DNA of 28,599 nucleotides from JBHIKY01 sp042139015 (GCF_042139015.1 NZ_JBHIKY010000036.1:1-28599), one strand, 5' to 3'. Positions 15,598-23,914 are shown, counted from the stretch's first letter. Notes: generated by a model not told the origin, from the letters alone. Made by a program: numbers and translations.

Positions 15598-15795
15598 TAA
15601 ATCAAAAAAAATTGATTTAATGCTTGCGTTTTATGGAAATTAACGGTAAGATAAATTTATATCAAAAAATATTGATTAATAGAACCCAAAACGTTCTGAT
15701 CACTCCATTACGAAACATTGGTTCAATACATTCTCATCCATATTCAATAGGTGATAGAAATGTTTTTGATTCATTAATCAAAAATAATTGATTAA
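15598..15795 (+). promoter_or_regulatory. Promoter with three ATCAA-N6-TTGAT operators
   Basis: TTGCGT (15624-15629), 17 nt and TAAGAT (15647-15652) form a plausible sigma-A promoter. Three palindromes of identical form lie around it. The first has 8-bp arms TAAATCAA/TTGATTTA at 15598-15619, just upstream of the -35. The second is ATCAA/TTGAT at 15661-15676, just downstream of the -10. The third has 8-bp arms TTAATCAA/TTGATTAA at 15774-15795, ending at the ribosome site. The form resembles operators of ArsR-family repressors. No repressor gene is adjacent. Confidence 0.65.
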
Positions 15796-15810
15796 GGGGA
15801 GATAAAAATA

Positions 15811-17106
15811 ATGAATAATTCTTCACTACCGGTTGCAATTATTGGAGGAGGTCCTGCAGGCCTTGCGGCAGCAGCCCATCTTTCAAAACGGGGTCATTCA
15901 TTTCTATTGTTTGAATCAGGGGAAAAACTTGGGAATCATTTCTTAGACTACGCTCATGTCCGTTTATTTTCCACGTGGGAGTACAATATTGATGAAGCCG
16001 CAAAATATTTACTTGAGAAGAATGGAGTTGAGCTGCCTAACCCTGATGAATTGCCGCTGGGAGGAGAAATCGCGACGAAGTATTTACAGCCGTTAGGAAA
16101 TCTGCCTGAGCTGAAACCATTTATTTATTTGAACAGTAAAGTGGTTCATACTGCCAGAAAAGGGTTTGATAAAGTTAAATCAAAAGGAAGAGAAGACGCG
16201 CCATTTGAGCTTCATGTCGAAAGCAGCAATCAAGAAGTCCAACGCTATTATGCGAGGGCTGTGATTGATGCTACGGGGACGTGGCAGCAGCCCAACCCTT
16301 TAGTATCTGGCGGACTTATTGAAAAATCCTCCTCAAACATTCATTATCGAATACCAGATATTCTGCATGAGGATAGAAAGACATTTGAAAATAAGCGTGT
16401 TCTCATTATTGGAAGCGGACATTCAGCTTTTCATTCCATTCTTGAGTTAGCAAAGTTGAAAACAAAGGCTCCAAACACAGAAATAACCTGGATGATTCGA
16501 AGATCGAATATAGAGGAAATAATGGGCGGAGGAGATAACGATCAGCTGCCTGAAAGAGGGGCATTAGGAACCCGGCTCAAACAGGTAATTAGTGATGGAG
16601 CGGTGAATGTGTATACTTCCGCTGTTGTTCAATCCCTTCGGAAAAGCAATGGGAATCGTGTGATTGTGCATGCTGATGTACAAGGAGAACCAATGACTTC
16701 AGGTCCCTATGATGAGGTGATCGCAAATACTGGTTCAAGACCGGCATTTCAATTTTTAAGTGAAATAAGATATACTGCCGATCCAGCACTAGAAAGCGTA
16801 CCAGCTCTTGCGCCACTGATTGATCCAAACGTACACAGCTGCGGAACCGTCCGTCCTCACGGAGAAAAAGAGTTAAGGCAGCCGGAGAAGGATTTCTATA
16901 TTATTGGTGCGAAAAGCTATGGCCGTGCTCCTACGTTTTTGATGGCGACCGGATATGAGCAGGCACGCTCTGTGACTGCCTATTTATGCGGAGATGAAAA
17001 AGCAGCTGAACGAGTAGAGCTTCATTTGCCGGAGACAGGCGTGTGCAGTACAAATCCTCCTGTATTAGAGATACAGTTGGTAAACAATAACTCCTGCTGC
17101 AGCTAA
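15811..17106 (+). CDS. FAD/NAD(P)-binding flavoprotein, possible arsenic-linked monooxygenase
   Basis: This 431-residue flavoprotein has two dinucleotide-binding folds. The FAD motif GGGPAGLAAAAHL is near residues 8-20, and a second Rossmann motif, VLIIGSGHSAFHSI, lies near 197-210. A third conserved stretch (FYIIGAKSYGRAPTFLMATGYEQA) is near 365-388. This is the layout of flavin-containing monooxygenase or thioredoxin-reductase-like enzymes. The C-terminal tail is cysteine-rich, with GVCSTNPP and a final NNNSCCS; vicinal cysteines could bind trivalent arsenic. Related proteins are named ArsO in some ars clusters, but I cannot confirm membership. It is preceded by three ArsR-like operators and followed by a terminator and an MFS transporter gene. 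AAGGGGAG lies about 11 nt before the ATG. Confidence 0.75.
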   Translation: MNNSSLPVAIIGGGPAGLAAAAHLSKRGHSFLLFESGEKLGNHFLDYAHVRLFSTWEYNIDEAAKYLLEKNGVELPNPDELPLGGEIATKYLQPLGNLPELKPFIYLNSKVVHTARKGFDKVKSKGREDAPFELHVESSNQEVQRYYARAVIDATGTWQQPNPLVSGGLIEKSSSNIHYRIPDILHEDRKTFENKRVLIIGSGHSAFHSILELAKLKTKAPNTEITWMIRRSNIEEIMGGGDNDQLPERGALGTRLKQVISDGAVNVYTSAVVQSLRKSNGNRVIVHADVQGEPMTSGPYDEVIANTGSRPAFQFLSEIRYTADPALESVPALAPLIDPNVHSCGTVRPHGEKELRQPEKDFYIIGAKSYGRAPTFLMATGYEQARSVTAYLCGDEKAAERVELHLPETGVCSTNPPVLEIQLVNNNSCCS

Positions 17107-17110
17107 AGCG

Positions 17111-17152
17111 TTATAAAACCAGAAGGGCTGAACTTCAGTCCTTTTGGTTTTA
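17111..17152 (+). terminator. Intrinsic terminator after the flavoprotein gene
   Basis: AAGGGCTGA (17123-17131) pairs with TCAGTCCTT (17135-17143) and runs into TTGGTTTTAT. Outer arms TATAAAACCA and TGGTTTTATA extend the palindrome, so the hairpin is long and nearly symmetric. Confidence 0.75.
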
Positions 17153-17187
17153 TAGAAAAAATCGAACAGGGTAGTGATGTAAACACA

Positions 17188-18387
17188 GTGGAAGCCTCCA
17201 AAGAATACAGCAAAAAATACATAGGAAAGCTTATTTTTTTATCCATCGCTATGATAGGCACCATGACAACTTGGTTTGCGATGACAGCCGTCCTTCCAGC
17301 ATTATCTGAGCTATAGGATCTAAATCAGAGGCAGGAAAGCTATATTACCGTTATGGTCCAGGCAGGATTTGTAACGGGCTCTCTTTTTTCTGCCTTTTTA
17401 AACCTGGCTGATCGTATTGCGCCGCCGATGATTTTTTTATGGGCAGCCTGCCTGGCAGAGGTATCTACAATTCTAACGGCAGCTGCGGCGGATACATATT
17501 CAGCGGCACTCTGCATTCGTTTTGTTACTGGCTTTGCGTTATCTGGTGTGTACGGTCCCGGTCTTAAATTAATATCCTCCTGGTTTCGCATTCGAAGAGG
17601 GATGGCATTAGGAATCATAGTAGGGTCACTCACATTCGGTTCAGCTTCACCGCATTTGTTTTATGGATTTGGTCTGCCATCATGGGAAACGGTACTTTGG
17701 CTGGCTGGCACGGCTTCCATCTGCTCAGGGCTTCTCGTATTCATCACTCTCTCGACAGGACCTTATTTTTTACCAAGCGGAAAATTTGACCCCCGTGCTA
17801 TCCCAAGGGCGTTTCGATACATGCCTGTTCGTCTAGCAAATTTTGGTTACTTTGGACATTCGTGGGAATTGTACGGCATGTGGACGTGGATCGGCACATT
17901 TTTATTTCAAAGCTTTAATGAGCGGAGTCTGCCGCATTCTTCTCTTCTTTCTTCTTCACTGACCTTTGCTATTATTGGATCAGGATTTTTCGGGGCATGG
18001 GCAGGAGGAGTGATAGCTGATCGCTTCGGAAGAGAGCAGGTCACGATCTGGTCGCTTGCAATTTCAGGAACAATATCGCTTCTGATTGGATTTTTTTATG
18101 GAGGGCCGCCATGGCTGCTGGGTCTGCTCGGAGTAATTTGGGGCTTCAGCATAATAGCTGATTCAGCTCAATTTTCTGCACTGGTGACAAAGCATGCAGA
18201 CCAAAAATATGTAGGATCTGTGCTGACCTTTCAATTAGCGGCAGGGTTTGCAATTACCATGATTATTATATTATTAGTGCCTCTGACGGCAGAAGTAATA
18301 GGCTGGCAGTTCGTATTTCTTATATTACTTCCAGGGCCGGTACTGGGTCTGTTGTCCATGGTGAAATTAAAAAAGGAGGGAAGTTGA
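17188..18387 (+). pseudogene. MFS transporter gene interrupted by an in-frame TAG
   Basis: The reading frame from about GTG 17188 to TAA-region 18387 encodes a roughly 399-residue major facilitator with about 12 membrane segments. A TAG at 17314-17316 (codon 43) interrupts it. Before the stop the frame reads LIFLSIAMIGTMTTWFAMT, a normal first membrane segment, then VLPALSEL. After the stop it continues DLNQRQESYITVMVQAGFV without any frame change. In this family a tryptophan is expected where TAG stands, so a single TGG to TAG change explains it. An ATG at 17353 could restart translation and give a 344-residue product lacking the first helix. Otherwise the gene is intact, including RFGREQVTIW in the second half. 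The start codon is uncertain, with no good ribosome site. The substrate is unknown; context suggests an arsenical or other toxic compound. Confidence 0.75.
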
Positions 18388-18416
18388 ATGGCATATCCAT
18401 GCTCAGCCATTCAACT
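18382..18416. terminator. Hairpin between convergent genes
   Basis: AGTTGAATGGC (18382-18392) and GCCATTCAACT (18406-18416) form a perfect 11-bp stem with a 13-nt loop. On the minus strand a T-rich tract follows a few bases later, so it most likely ends the DUF418 transcript. Confidence 0.55.
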
Positions 18417-18423
18417 CTCACCA

Positions 18424-19626
18424 TCAGCGATACGTCCATTTTCTCCACACTTTTTCCATCGGGCCCTGTTGATGGCTCTGAAGCCAGAGAAAACTTAAGA
18501 TGACTTGTGCAGCGAAAATAATAATCGTAATCAGTATACCGGTGGCAGCATCGATCGCCCCATAAAGGCCGAGGCCAAATCCATAAAATATCATGATACA
18601 AAGGATGGTCTGAAGCAGGTAGTTAGTCAGCGCCATTTTTCCAACACTTGCTAACGGCTGGGCGAGACGGATCCGGTTTTGTTTTTGAAAAAACAGCATG
18701 GCTGTTGCCATATAAAACAACATGAGAAGCGGCCCTCCAACAATGTTCAGCCCTTCTGCCAATCCGGAGGTCAGCCAGGTCGGGAAAGGAACAAGGTTAT
18801 TTGTAAATAAAGCAAAAATGATTGCTGCTGCGATTCCAGGGACCATAGTGTACAGCTGTATTTTCCTCCACGTCTTCAAATGGTCGACAGAGTGGGTAAT
18901 CCAGCCTTTTTTTCCCACATACAATCCGATCAGAAAAATACCGAGGACGTTAGGTACGGTAAAGAAAATGTTTCCCAGAATCACAGGAATCTCATCGGTT
19001 AGCCGGAACATAAACAGTTCGGTAAACGAACCGCTGTTATAGGCCGTTTCTGCTTCACTGATTGTCTGCTGTGCCTGACTTTCGTAAGTAGAGCCTGATT
19101 GGCTCGTCAGTAAAAGATTCCCGGCTGTGGTCAGCCCACCTACAATAACGGCGGAAAAAGTAATCAGGCCGATGCTCCAGCTCAGGATAGTTTTTGTGCT
19201 CCGGCCGATAAATAATAACAGGAAAAAACCTGCGACAGCATACGTATGTAAAATATCGCCGCTCCATAAAAGTATCAAATGAAACAGGCCGAGACCAAGT
19301 AAAAACGCCATTCGATTTTTAAACAACGCTGCAGCCTGAAGGCCTTTTTCAACGAGACGGCTGTAAAATAAGTAAAATCCGAGTCCGAATAAAAAGGAAA
19401 ACAGCGGATAGAATTTTCCTGTAATGAACAAGTCCAGAAAAAGGACAGAAATTTGGTTGATAATTCCCGGTGGCAGCACTCCAAGTTCACTTGGCAGTGA
19501 CTGGTTTTGAAAAATAGGTGATTTAAAAGAAACCATATTGGCTAATAAAATACCTAGCAGTGCAATTCCTCTCACGATATCCAGTGTTTCGATCCGTTCT
19601 TTGCCCGTTGCCGGAGCAGCCCTCAT
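18424..19626 (-). CDS. DUF418 family membrane protein (YeiB/YrkO-like)
   Basis: This 400-residue integral membrane protein has about nine to ten hydrophobic segments. The N-terminus RIETLDIVRGIALLGILLANM is the family signature of DUF418 and the preceding HGSNAT-like region. The C-terminal DUF418 domain ends with the typical NYLLQTILCIMIFYGFGLGLY and QGPMEKVWRKWTY. The family is often annotated as a possible transporter or acyltransferase-like protein, but no function is established. The GGAGG ribosome site lies about 7 nt upstream of the ATG. The gene converges on the broken MFS gene and diverges from the SEDS gene. Confidence 0.9.
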   Translation of the reverse strand: MRAAPATGKERIETLDIVRGIALLGILLANMVSFKSPIFQNQSLPSELGVLPPGIINQISVLFLDLFITGKFYPLFSFLFGLGFYLFYSRLVEKGLQAAALFKNRMAFLLGLGLFHLILLWSGDILHTYAVAGFFLLLFIGRSTKTILSWSIGLITFSAVIVGGLTTAGNLLLTSQSGSTYESQAQQTISEAETAYNSGSFTELFMFRLTDEIPVILGNIFFTVPNVLGIFLIGLYVGKKGWITHSVDHLKTWRKIQLYTMVPGIAAAIIFALFTNNLVPFPTWLTSGLAEGLNIVGGPLLMLFYMATAMLFFQKQNRIRLAQPLASVGKMALTNYLLQTILCIMIFYGFGLGLYGAIDAATGILITIIIFAAQVILSFLWLQSHQQGPMEKVWRKWTYR

Positions 19627-19828
19627 AATATTCCTCCATCATTACATGATTATAAGCTATTCGTATTTTAACACAACAGGCAAAAATGAATATCGAACGG
19701 CCCGTCATAATGAAAGTTCTCGTTTACAGAATATACTATACGCAGAGGCAAATATCGTGTATCATTTTGAACAGAATGGTGCACGGAAACACGCACAAGA
19801 TTAATGAAGAAAATCTGGTGATGATAGA

Positions 19829-21010
19829 TTGAGTTTAATTAACCCTATCAACGAAAAGCAGTATGATATTAATATGCTCTTCGTTTTATTTTTGTTTGGC
19901 GTTGTCAGCTGTTTTTATATCTATTATGCCCAGCAGATGGGTCAGTACGGCACCAACTTTTCGATCCGCCAGCTAGTGTTTTATGTGCTGGCATTTGGTG
20001 TGGCACTCGCTGTCCTTCATTTTGATTTTGAATATTACTTAAACCTGCATTGGTTCACGTATGGATTTGGTTTGTTTCTCCTTTTAGTCCTTGATGTTCT
20101 CGGGCCGAACGAATCGTTTGCACCGACCCGCAACGGGGCGGTAAGCTGGTTTGAACTCCCAGTAATCGGATCCTTTCAGCCGTCCGAGCTGATGAGGATT
20201 TTCTTGATACTCACAATGAGTGCAGTCGTCTATAAACATAATTCACGTTACCGGGATAATCGCACCATGCAGACTGATCTGAAGCTGACCGGCAAAATGA
20301 TACTGCTTGTCGTACCGGTGATTTTTCTGCTGGAACGTCAGCCGGATATGGGGAGCATTATGCTGATTGCCGCTATTTTTATTGCGCTGATGGTAGCTTC
20401 CGGAATGTCCTACAAAATCATCGTCACTTTGACAGGTATTCCACTTGCCTTATTTGGAGCATTTATTTTTGCTTTTTTTCGTTTCCCGACTCTGGTCGAG
20501 ACATATTTATTGTCTCAGATGCAGGAGTATCAGGTAAGCCGTATATATGGATGGCTGAACCCTTTTGAATATACCGATGCAGGCTTTCAAACAGTACGTG
20601 CCATCACAGCGATCGGTTCAGGCCGTCTTTATGGCAATAATGACACCTCTGTTTACATACCGGAAGCACACACAGATTTCATTTTTGCTGTCATCAGCTC
20701 CATGCATGGTTTTCTCGGCGGCGCGTTTGTTATTACACTTTACTTTGTACTGCTCTATCAGATTCTAATTATTGCACTGCGCTGTCATAACGCGTTTGGT
20801 AAGTATATTTGTGCCGGAATGCTTGGAATGCTGGCTTTCCAGGTGTTTCAAAACATTGGCATGAGTCTGGGCCTGCTCCCGGTCACCGGGTTTACACTTC
20901 CGCTCTTAAGCTATGGAGGAAGCTCGCTTGTCGCCACAATGTTCGCACTCGGCATGATTATGAGCGTCCGCTACCATTCGAAATCCTACTTTTTTGAATC
21001 TCAAAAATAA
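19829..21010 (+). CDS. SEDS-family peptidoglycan polymerase, RodA-like
   Basis: This 393-residue polytopic membrane protein belongs to the FtsW/RodA/SpoVE family, the glycosyltransferases that polymerise lipid II. About ten hydrophobic segments are visible. Conserved signatures include GSFQPSELMRIFLIL (near 118-132), GWLNPFEYTDAGFQ, AIGSGRLYG, the catalytic-region PEAHTDFIFAVISSMHGFLGG (near 278-298) and TGFTLPLLSYGGSS (near 350-364). These resemble RodA more than FtsW. The start is TTG at 19829, with GGTGAT about 7 nt before. No partner class B penicillin-binding protein is adjacent, so it may be a second, specialised RodA. Confidence 0.9.
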   Translation: MSLINPINEKQYDINMLFVLFLFGVVSCFYIYYAQQMGQYGTNFSIRQLVFYVLAFGVALAVLHFDFEYYLNLHWFTYGFGLFLLLVLDVLGPNESFAPTRNGAVSWFELPVIGSFQPSELMRIFLILTMSAVVYKHNSRYRDNRTMQTDLKLTGKMILLVVPVIFLLERQPDMGSIMLIAAIFIALMVASGMSYKIIVTLTGIPLALFGAFIFAFFRFPTLVETYLLSQMQEYQVSRIYGWLNPFEYTDAGFQTVRAITAIGSGRLYGNNDTSVYIPEAHTDFIFAVISSMHGFLGGAFVITLYFVLLYQILIIALRCHNAFGKYICAGMLGMLAFQVFQNIGMSLGLLPVTGFTLPLLSYGGSSLVATMFALGMIMSVRYHSKSYFFESQK

Positions 21011-21187
21011 AAATCAGCCCAGTGACGCGTGATACAGATGAGCCGTTATTACAAGCTTCGTAAGCAAGATTTATCCGGACATTGTCCACCAACCTTTTGA
21101 ATATAGCGGAATGTTATAGAATAGCGGATCTCTTGGCCGCAAAGAGCACATCCTGCCCGGCCGTGCGTACAATTATGAGCTTCATTG

Positions 21188-21225
21188 AAAATACCGCCTT
21201 CTCAGAAAAAGGCGGTATTTTTATT
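21188..21225. terminator. Bidirectional terminator between the SEDS gene and yvrJ
   Basis: AAATACCGCCTT and AAGGCGGTATTT form a strong stem. T residues follow on the plus strand, and a shorter T tract follows on the minus strand, so it can serve both convergent genes. Confidence 0.85.
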
Positions 21226-21232
21226 AGTAAAA

Positions 21233-21394
21233 CTAAGCTGTATTTTTCCCTGGTTTTTCAGTATTCCCGCTCTCGGGCCAGAGCTTCACGGCAGCAATCA
21301 GAATATCCAGCTTTTTTTCCATACGATGCAGCAGGTAAAAAGCGATTACCGCTGTCATGCCATGCTCTCCAGCCGCGTTCAGCCACATTTCCAT
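21233..21394 (-). CDS. YvrJ family small protein
   Basis: This gene, below common length cut-offs, encodes 53 residues: MEMWLNAAGEHGMTAVIAF, a short hydrophobic segment, then YLLHRMEKKLDILIAAVK and a polar tail. The hydrophobic segment followed by YLLHRMEKKLD is the hallmark of the YvrJ family. A strong GAGGAGGTG ribosome site lies 5-6 nt before the ATG at 21394. Its place next to DUF2922 and DUF1659 genes is the usual arrangement of this trio in Bacillaceae. The function of the trio is unknown; a membrane-associated role is inferred from the single hydrophobic helix. Confidence 0.85.
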   Translation of the reverse strand: MEMWLNAAGEHGMTAVIAFYLLHRMEKKLDILIAAVKLWPESGNTEKPGKNTA

Positions 21395-21418
21395 CTCTGC
21401 ACCTCCTCGAAATCGAAT

Positions 21419-21451
21419 GAAAAACGCCCGGCCAGTGCCGGCCGGACGCTT
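21419..21451 (-). terminator. Terminator between DUF2922 and yvrJ genes
   Basis: On the minus strand AAGCGTCCGGCC pairs with GGCCGGGCGTTT and runs into T residues. Lying inside the trio, it probably reduces expression of yvrJ relative to the two genes before it. Confidence 0.75.
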
Positions 21452-21457
21452 CCTTAA

Positions 21458-21679
21458 TTATTCAGCTTCATATATCGTGGAAACATTTCGTTCGACGATG
21501 CGCGCATCACGTGCAGAAGCAAGTCCGCCTCCTGCGGTAATAAATGCATCCGACTCAGCAATTAATGACATTGCATCGGCAATTTCCATTTCATCTGCCG
21601 GCTCAATCGGATCATCCAGTCCAATTGTTACATTATTGCCTTCCTCGTTTACAAAGCGAAGCTCTAAGCGTTTACTCAT
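21458..21679 (-). CDS. DUF2922 domain protein
   Basis: This 73-residue protein matches the DUF2922 family: MSKRLELRFVNEEGNNVTIGL at the start, DPIEPADEMEIADAMSLI in the middle and a closing REARIVE/ERNVSTIYE-like segment (ARDARIVERNVSTIYEAE). It is soluble, acidic and without motifs of known enzymes. GGAGAG lies about 8 nt before the ATG. It is the middle gene of the DUF1659-DUF2922-YvrJ set. Function unknown. Confidence 0.88.
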   Translation of the reverse strand: MSKRLELRFVNEEGNNVTIGLDDPIEPADEMEIADAMSLIAESDAFITAGGGLASARDARIVERNVSTIYEAE

Positions 21680-21712
21680 AATAAACTCTCCTTTCCATTC
21701 CTAATTAAATGA

Positions 21713-21922
21713 CTAAACTAGATCGTATTCGTTGTGGCGTCGTACGGCTACGGTGTTATACTGCTGTAGGCCGGAGAGGGCGTCAGCCACTTCTTTAAGT
21801 TTGTCATCCTCTGCAGTAATTTTGATGTTGTTAAAGGAACGCTGCTTAAACATTGGCTTACCGCTGCCATCAACACCTGTTTCCAACTGAAGTGAAAGTC
21901 TGCTTGCAATTAATTCTCCCAT
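21713..21922 (-). CDS. DUF1659 domain protein
   Basis: This 69-residue protein matches the DUF1659 family, with the typical SRLSLQLETGVDGSGKPMFKQ, then RSFNNIKITAEDDKLKEVADAL and a C-terminal VAVRRHNEYDL. It is small, soluble and of unknown function. AAAGGAGGTGAG gives a strong ribosome site, so the start at 21922 is secure. It is the first gene of the leftward trio. Confidence 0.88.
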   Translation of the reverse strand: MGELIASRLSLQLETGVDGSGKPMFKQRSFNNIKITAEDDKLKEVADALSGLQQYNTVAVRRHNEYDLV

Positions 21923-22049
21923 GCTCGCTCACCTCCTTTCACTCTCTATATGAACCTGTCCCTCCCAAAAGGGGGAGGTGTTTCTAAAAGTTTACGTAAG
22001 ATTGTCAAAGGGAAGATAAAAGAGGGAATATGGAAGGAGGAAAACAACA

Positions 22050-22694
22050 GTGAAAGTACTGATAGTAGGAGCAAACGGAAAAGTCGCAAGACAGCTTGTG
22101 AAAAAACTGAGTCAAAATGATACACATGAAGTGACGGCAATGATAAGAAAACAGGAACAGGAAGGTGAATTAAAGGAGCTTGGGGCGGACCGTATCGTTC
22201 TCGCTGACCTGGAAAAGGATATTGATCACGCTTTTGAAGGGCAGGATTGTGTTGTGTTCGCAGCAGGTTCTGGACCGAACACCGGTCCTGACAAAACCGT
22301 AATTATCGATTTGTGGGGAGCCAGAAAAACCGTGGAGGCTGCTGAAAAACATGGAGTGAAGCGCTTTGTCATGATCAGTTCCATGCGCTCGGAAGACCCG
22401 GAGGCAGGACCCGAGAACATGCGTCATTACCTTATCTCAAAAAAGCTTGCTGATGAGTACTTAAAAGAAAGCAGTTTAACTTATACGATCATTCGTCCCG
22501 GTCCCCTCTCCAATGACGAGCCGGCAGGTACTGTATTGTTAAAGGAAGATATTAATGAAGGCAGTGAAAAAATTGCAAGGGCTGATGTGGCGCATGTGAT
22601 TGCAGAATTACTTGAAAAAGAAAATACGTACAATAAGACCTTTGAACTGCTCGGTGGAAAGACTCCAGTTGAAGAAGCAGTGAAGCAGCTCTAA
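22050..22694 (+). CDS. Atypical short-chain dehydrogenase/NAD(P)-binding protein (YhfK/YwnB-like)
   Basis: This 214-residue cytosolic protein has an N-terminal Rossmann fold with the motif GANGKVA at 7-13. It continues with DCVVFAAGSGPNTGPDKT near 66-84 and KRFVMISSMRSEDPE near 107-121, then the family-typical TIIRPGPLSNDEPAG near 150-164. This is the SDR_a5/NmrA-like group, exemplified by Bacillus subtilis YhfK. The usual YxxxK catalytic pair is not clearly present, although HYLISKK near 127-133 is a candidate. The start is GTG at 22050, with AAGGAGG 9 nt upstream. The reaction is unknown. Confidence 0.88.
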   Translation: MKVLIVGANGKVARQLVKKLSQNDTHEVTAMIRKQEQEGELKELGADRIVLADLEKDIDHAFEGQDCVVFAAGSGPNTGPDKTVIIDLWGARKTVEAAEKHGVKRFVMISSMRSEDPEAGPENMRHYLISKKLADEYLKESSLTYTIIRPGPLSNDEPAGTVLLKEDINEGSEKIARADVAHVIAELLEKENTYNKTFELLGGKTPVEEAVKQL

Positions 22695-22741
22695 ATATCT
22701 AATGAAAGGAGACTGCAGCGGCACTTCCCTAAATAAAGCAG

Positions 22742-22770
22742 TCAGGCACCCACAATTTGTGAGTGCCTGA
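22742..22770. terminator. Hairpin between the SDR and subtilisin genes
   Basis: TCAGGCAC-CCAC and GTG-AGTGCCTGA form an 11-12 bp stem around AATTT. No clean T run follows on either strand, so it is a likely but not typical terminator for two convergent genes. Confidence 0.5.
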
Positions 22771-22792
22771 ATACTATAACGTAGTTAAATAC

Positions 22793-23914
22793 TTAGTCCA
22801 GTGCTGCTTCAACATCAATCAGTCCGTTGCCGTAATAAAATGAATCCCCAAGAGGCTCAGCTGTCTCATTCAGACGTTCACGAACTTCGCTGTTTGTCAT
22901 GCCAGGGTCATCATGCAGGAGCAGAGCGGCAGCTCCTGCAGCATGAGGAGAGGCCATTGACGTTCCGTCAAAAGGTTCATACGAATTACCAGGCTTGGTG
23001 CTTAATATGTCCACACCGGGTGCCATTACTTCAAGCTCATTTCCAACGCTCGAAAAAGACGCGCGGCTGTCACTTTCATCCACAGCCCCAACGGCCATGA
23101 CCGATTCATATTTCGCTGGATAGTTGATTGTGTTAATGAAACCGAGTGAACCTGAATTACCGGCGGCAGCAATGACCGTTACGCCGGCATTGTAAGCATT
23201 ATTGCTGGCTTCCTCGAGAGCCTGAGATCCCATCGTGCCGCCGAGACTCATATTAATGACGTCCATATCATTATCGATGGACCACTCAATTCCCTGAGCA
23301 ATTGAGCTGAGGCTTCCACTTCCCTGGGAGTCCAGTACTTTAACAGCGTATAACTCAGCGGCATGGGCCATGCCGAGCACGCCACTGTCATTATCTACGG
23401 CTGCAACAGTGCCGGCAACATGGGTACCATGGCCGTTACCGTCCGTCGCGGGATCCGATTCTCCCGGCACAAAGCTTTCTCCACCTGCTACATTCAGATC
23501 TTCATGGCCACCGTCGATGCCTGTGTCTAGAATTCCTACCTTCACACCGTCACCAGTCGTTCCGTTAGAATGAATTTCAGGCCCGTGCAGGCTGGATACA
23601 CCCCAAGGTACTTCTTGATCGAGAGCTTCCATTTCTACATTTTCTTCAATGAAGTCAATATTCGGGTTATTTTCTAGTGCTTCCACGGCCTGCTCCGGAA
23701 GTTTGACCTCTAATACATTCATATGTTTGAATTCGTGTTCGACCTCTGCTTCTCCGCCTGTTACCTGAGAGAGATTGACAAGACTCTTGTTGCCGTTAAA
23801 GCCGATTAAGTATTCTTCCATCTCTACAGCATCTGCCTGGCCGTACCCTGTAGTAAAAAGGAGTCCTGCTGCCAATGCCATGCCTGTCCATTTTCCCCAT
23901 GAATTCTTTTTCAT
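22793..23914 (-). CDS. Secreted subtilisin-family alkaline serine protease
   Basis: This is a 373-residue prepro-protease of family S8. A signal peptide covers about 1-29 (a basic start, then GMALAAGLLFTTGYGQADA). An I9 propeptide covers about 33-100 (EEYLIGFNGNKSLVNL to FIEENVEMEAL). The mature enzyme begins near QEVPWGVSSLHGPEIH. The catalytic triad is D130 (ILDTGID), H162 (NGHGTHVAG) and S319 (GTSMASPH), with the oxyanion asparagine N253 in AAGNSG. The mature start and triad spacing resemble savinase/M-protease, with a more acidic surface, which fits a salt-tolerant host. AAGGAGG lies about 8 nt before the ATG. The promoter region carries an exact PlcR-type box, so expression is probably under peptide quorum sensing. 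Confidence 0.96.
   Translation of the reverse strand: MKKNSWGKWTGMALAAGLLFTTGYGQADAVEMEEYLIGFNGNKSLVNLSQVTGGEAEVEHEFKHMNVLEVKLPEQAVEALENNPNIDFIEENVEMEALDQEVPWGVSSLHGPEIHSNGTTGDGVKVGILDTGIDGGHEDLNVAGGESFVPGESDPATDGNGHGTHVAGTVAAVDNDSGVLGMAHAAELYAVKVLDSQGSGSLSSIAQGIEWSIDNDMDVINMSLGGTMGSQALEEASNNAYNAGVTVIAAAGNSGSLGFINTINYPAKYESVMAVGAVDESDSRASFSSVGNELEVMAPGVDILSTKPGNSYEPFDGTSMASPHAAGAAALLLHDDPGMTNSEVRERLNETAEPLGDSFYYGNGLIDVEAALD

Noticed and set aside
17314..17316. Selenocysteine or pyrrolysine reading of the stop codon in the MFS gene
   Set aside because: Selenocysteine uses TGA, not TAG. No pyrrolysine machinery or reason for it in a transporter helix boundary is visible; a simple TGG to TAG change is enough.
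21082..21420. Rightward open frames of 90-115 codons downstream of the SEDS gene
   Set aside because: They lack ribosome sites and run through a strong terminator and antisense to the better supported yvrJ gene.
21955..21985. CCTCCC/GGGAGG hairpin upstream of the SDR gene as a regulatory element
   Set aside because: It is a short stem in a purine-rich tract without a clear T run or known motif; too weak to call.
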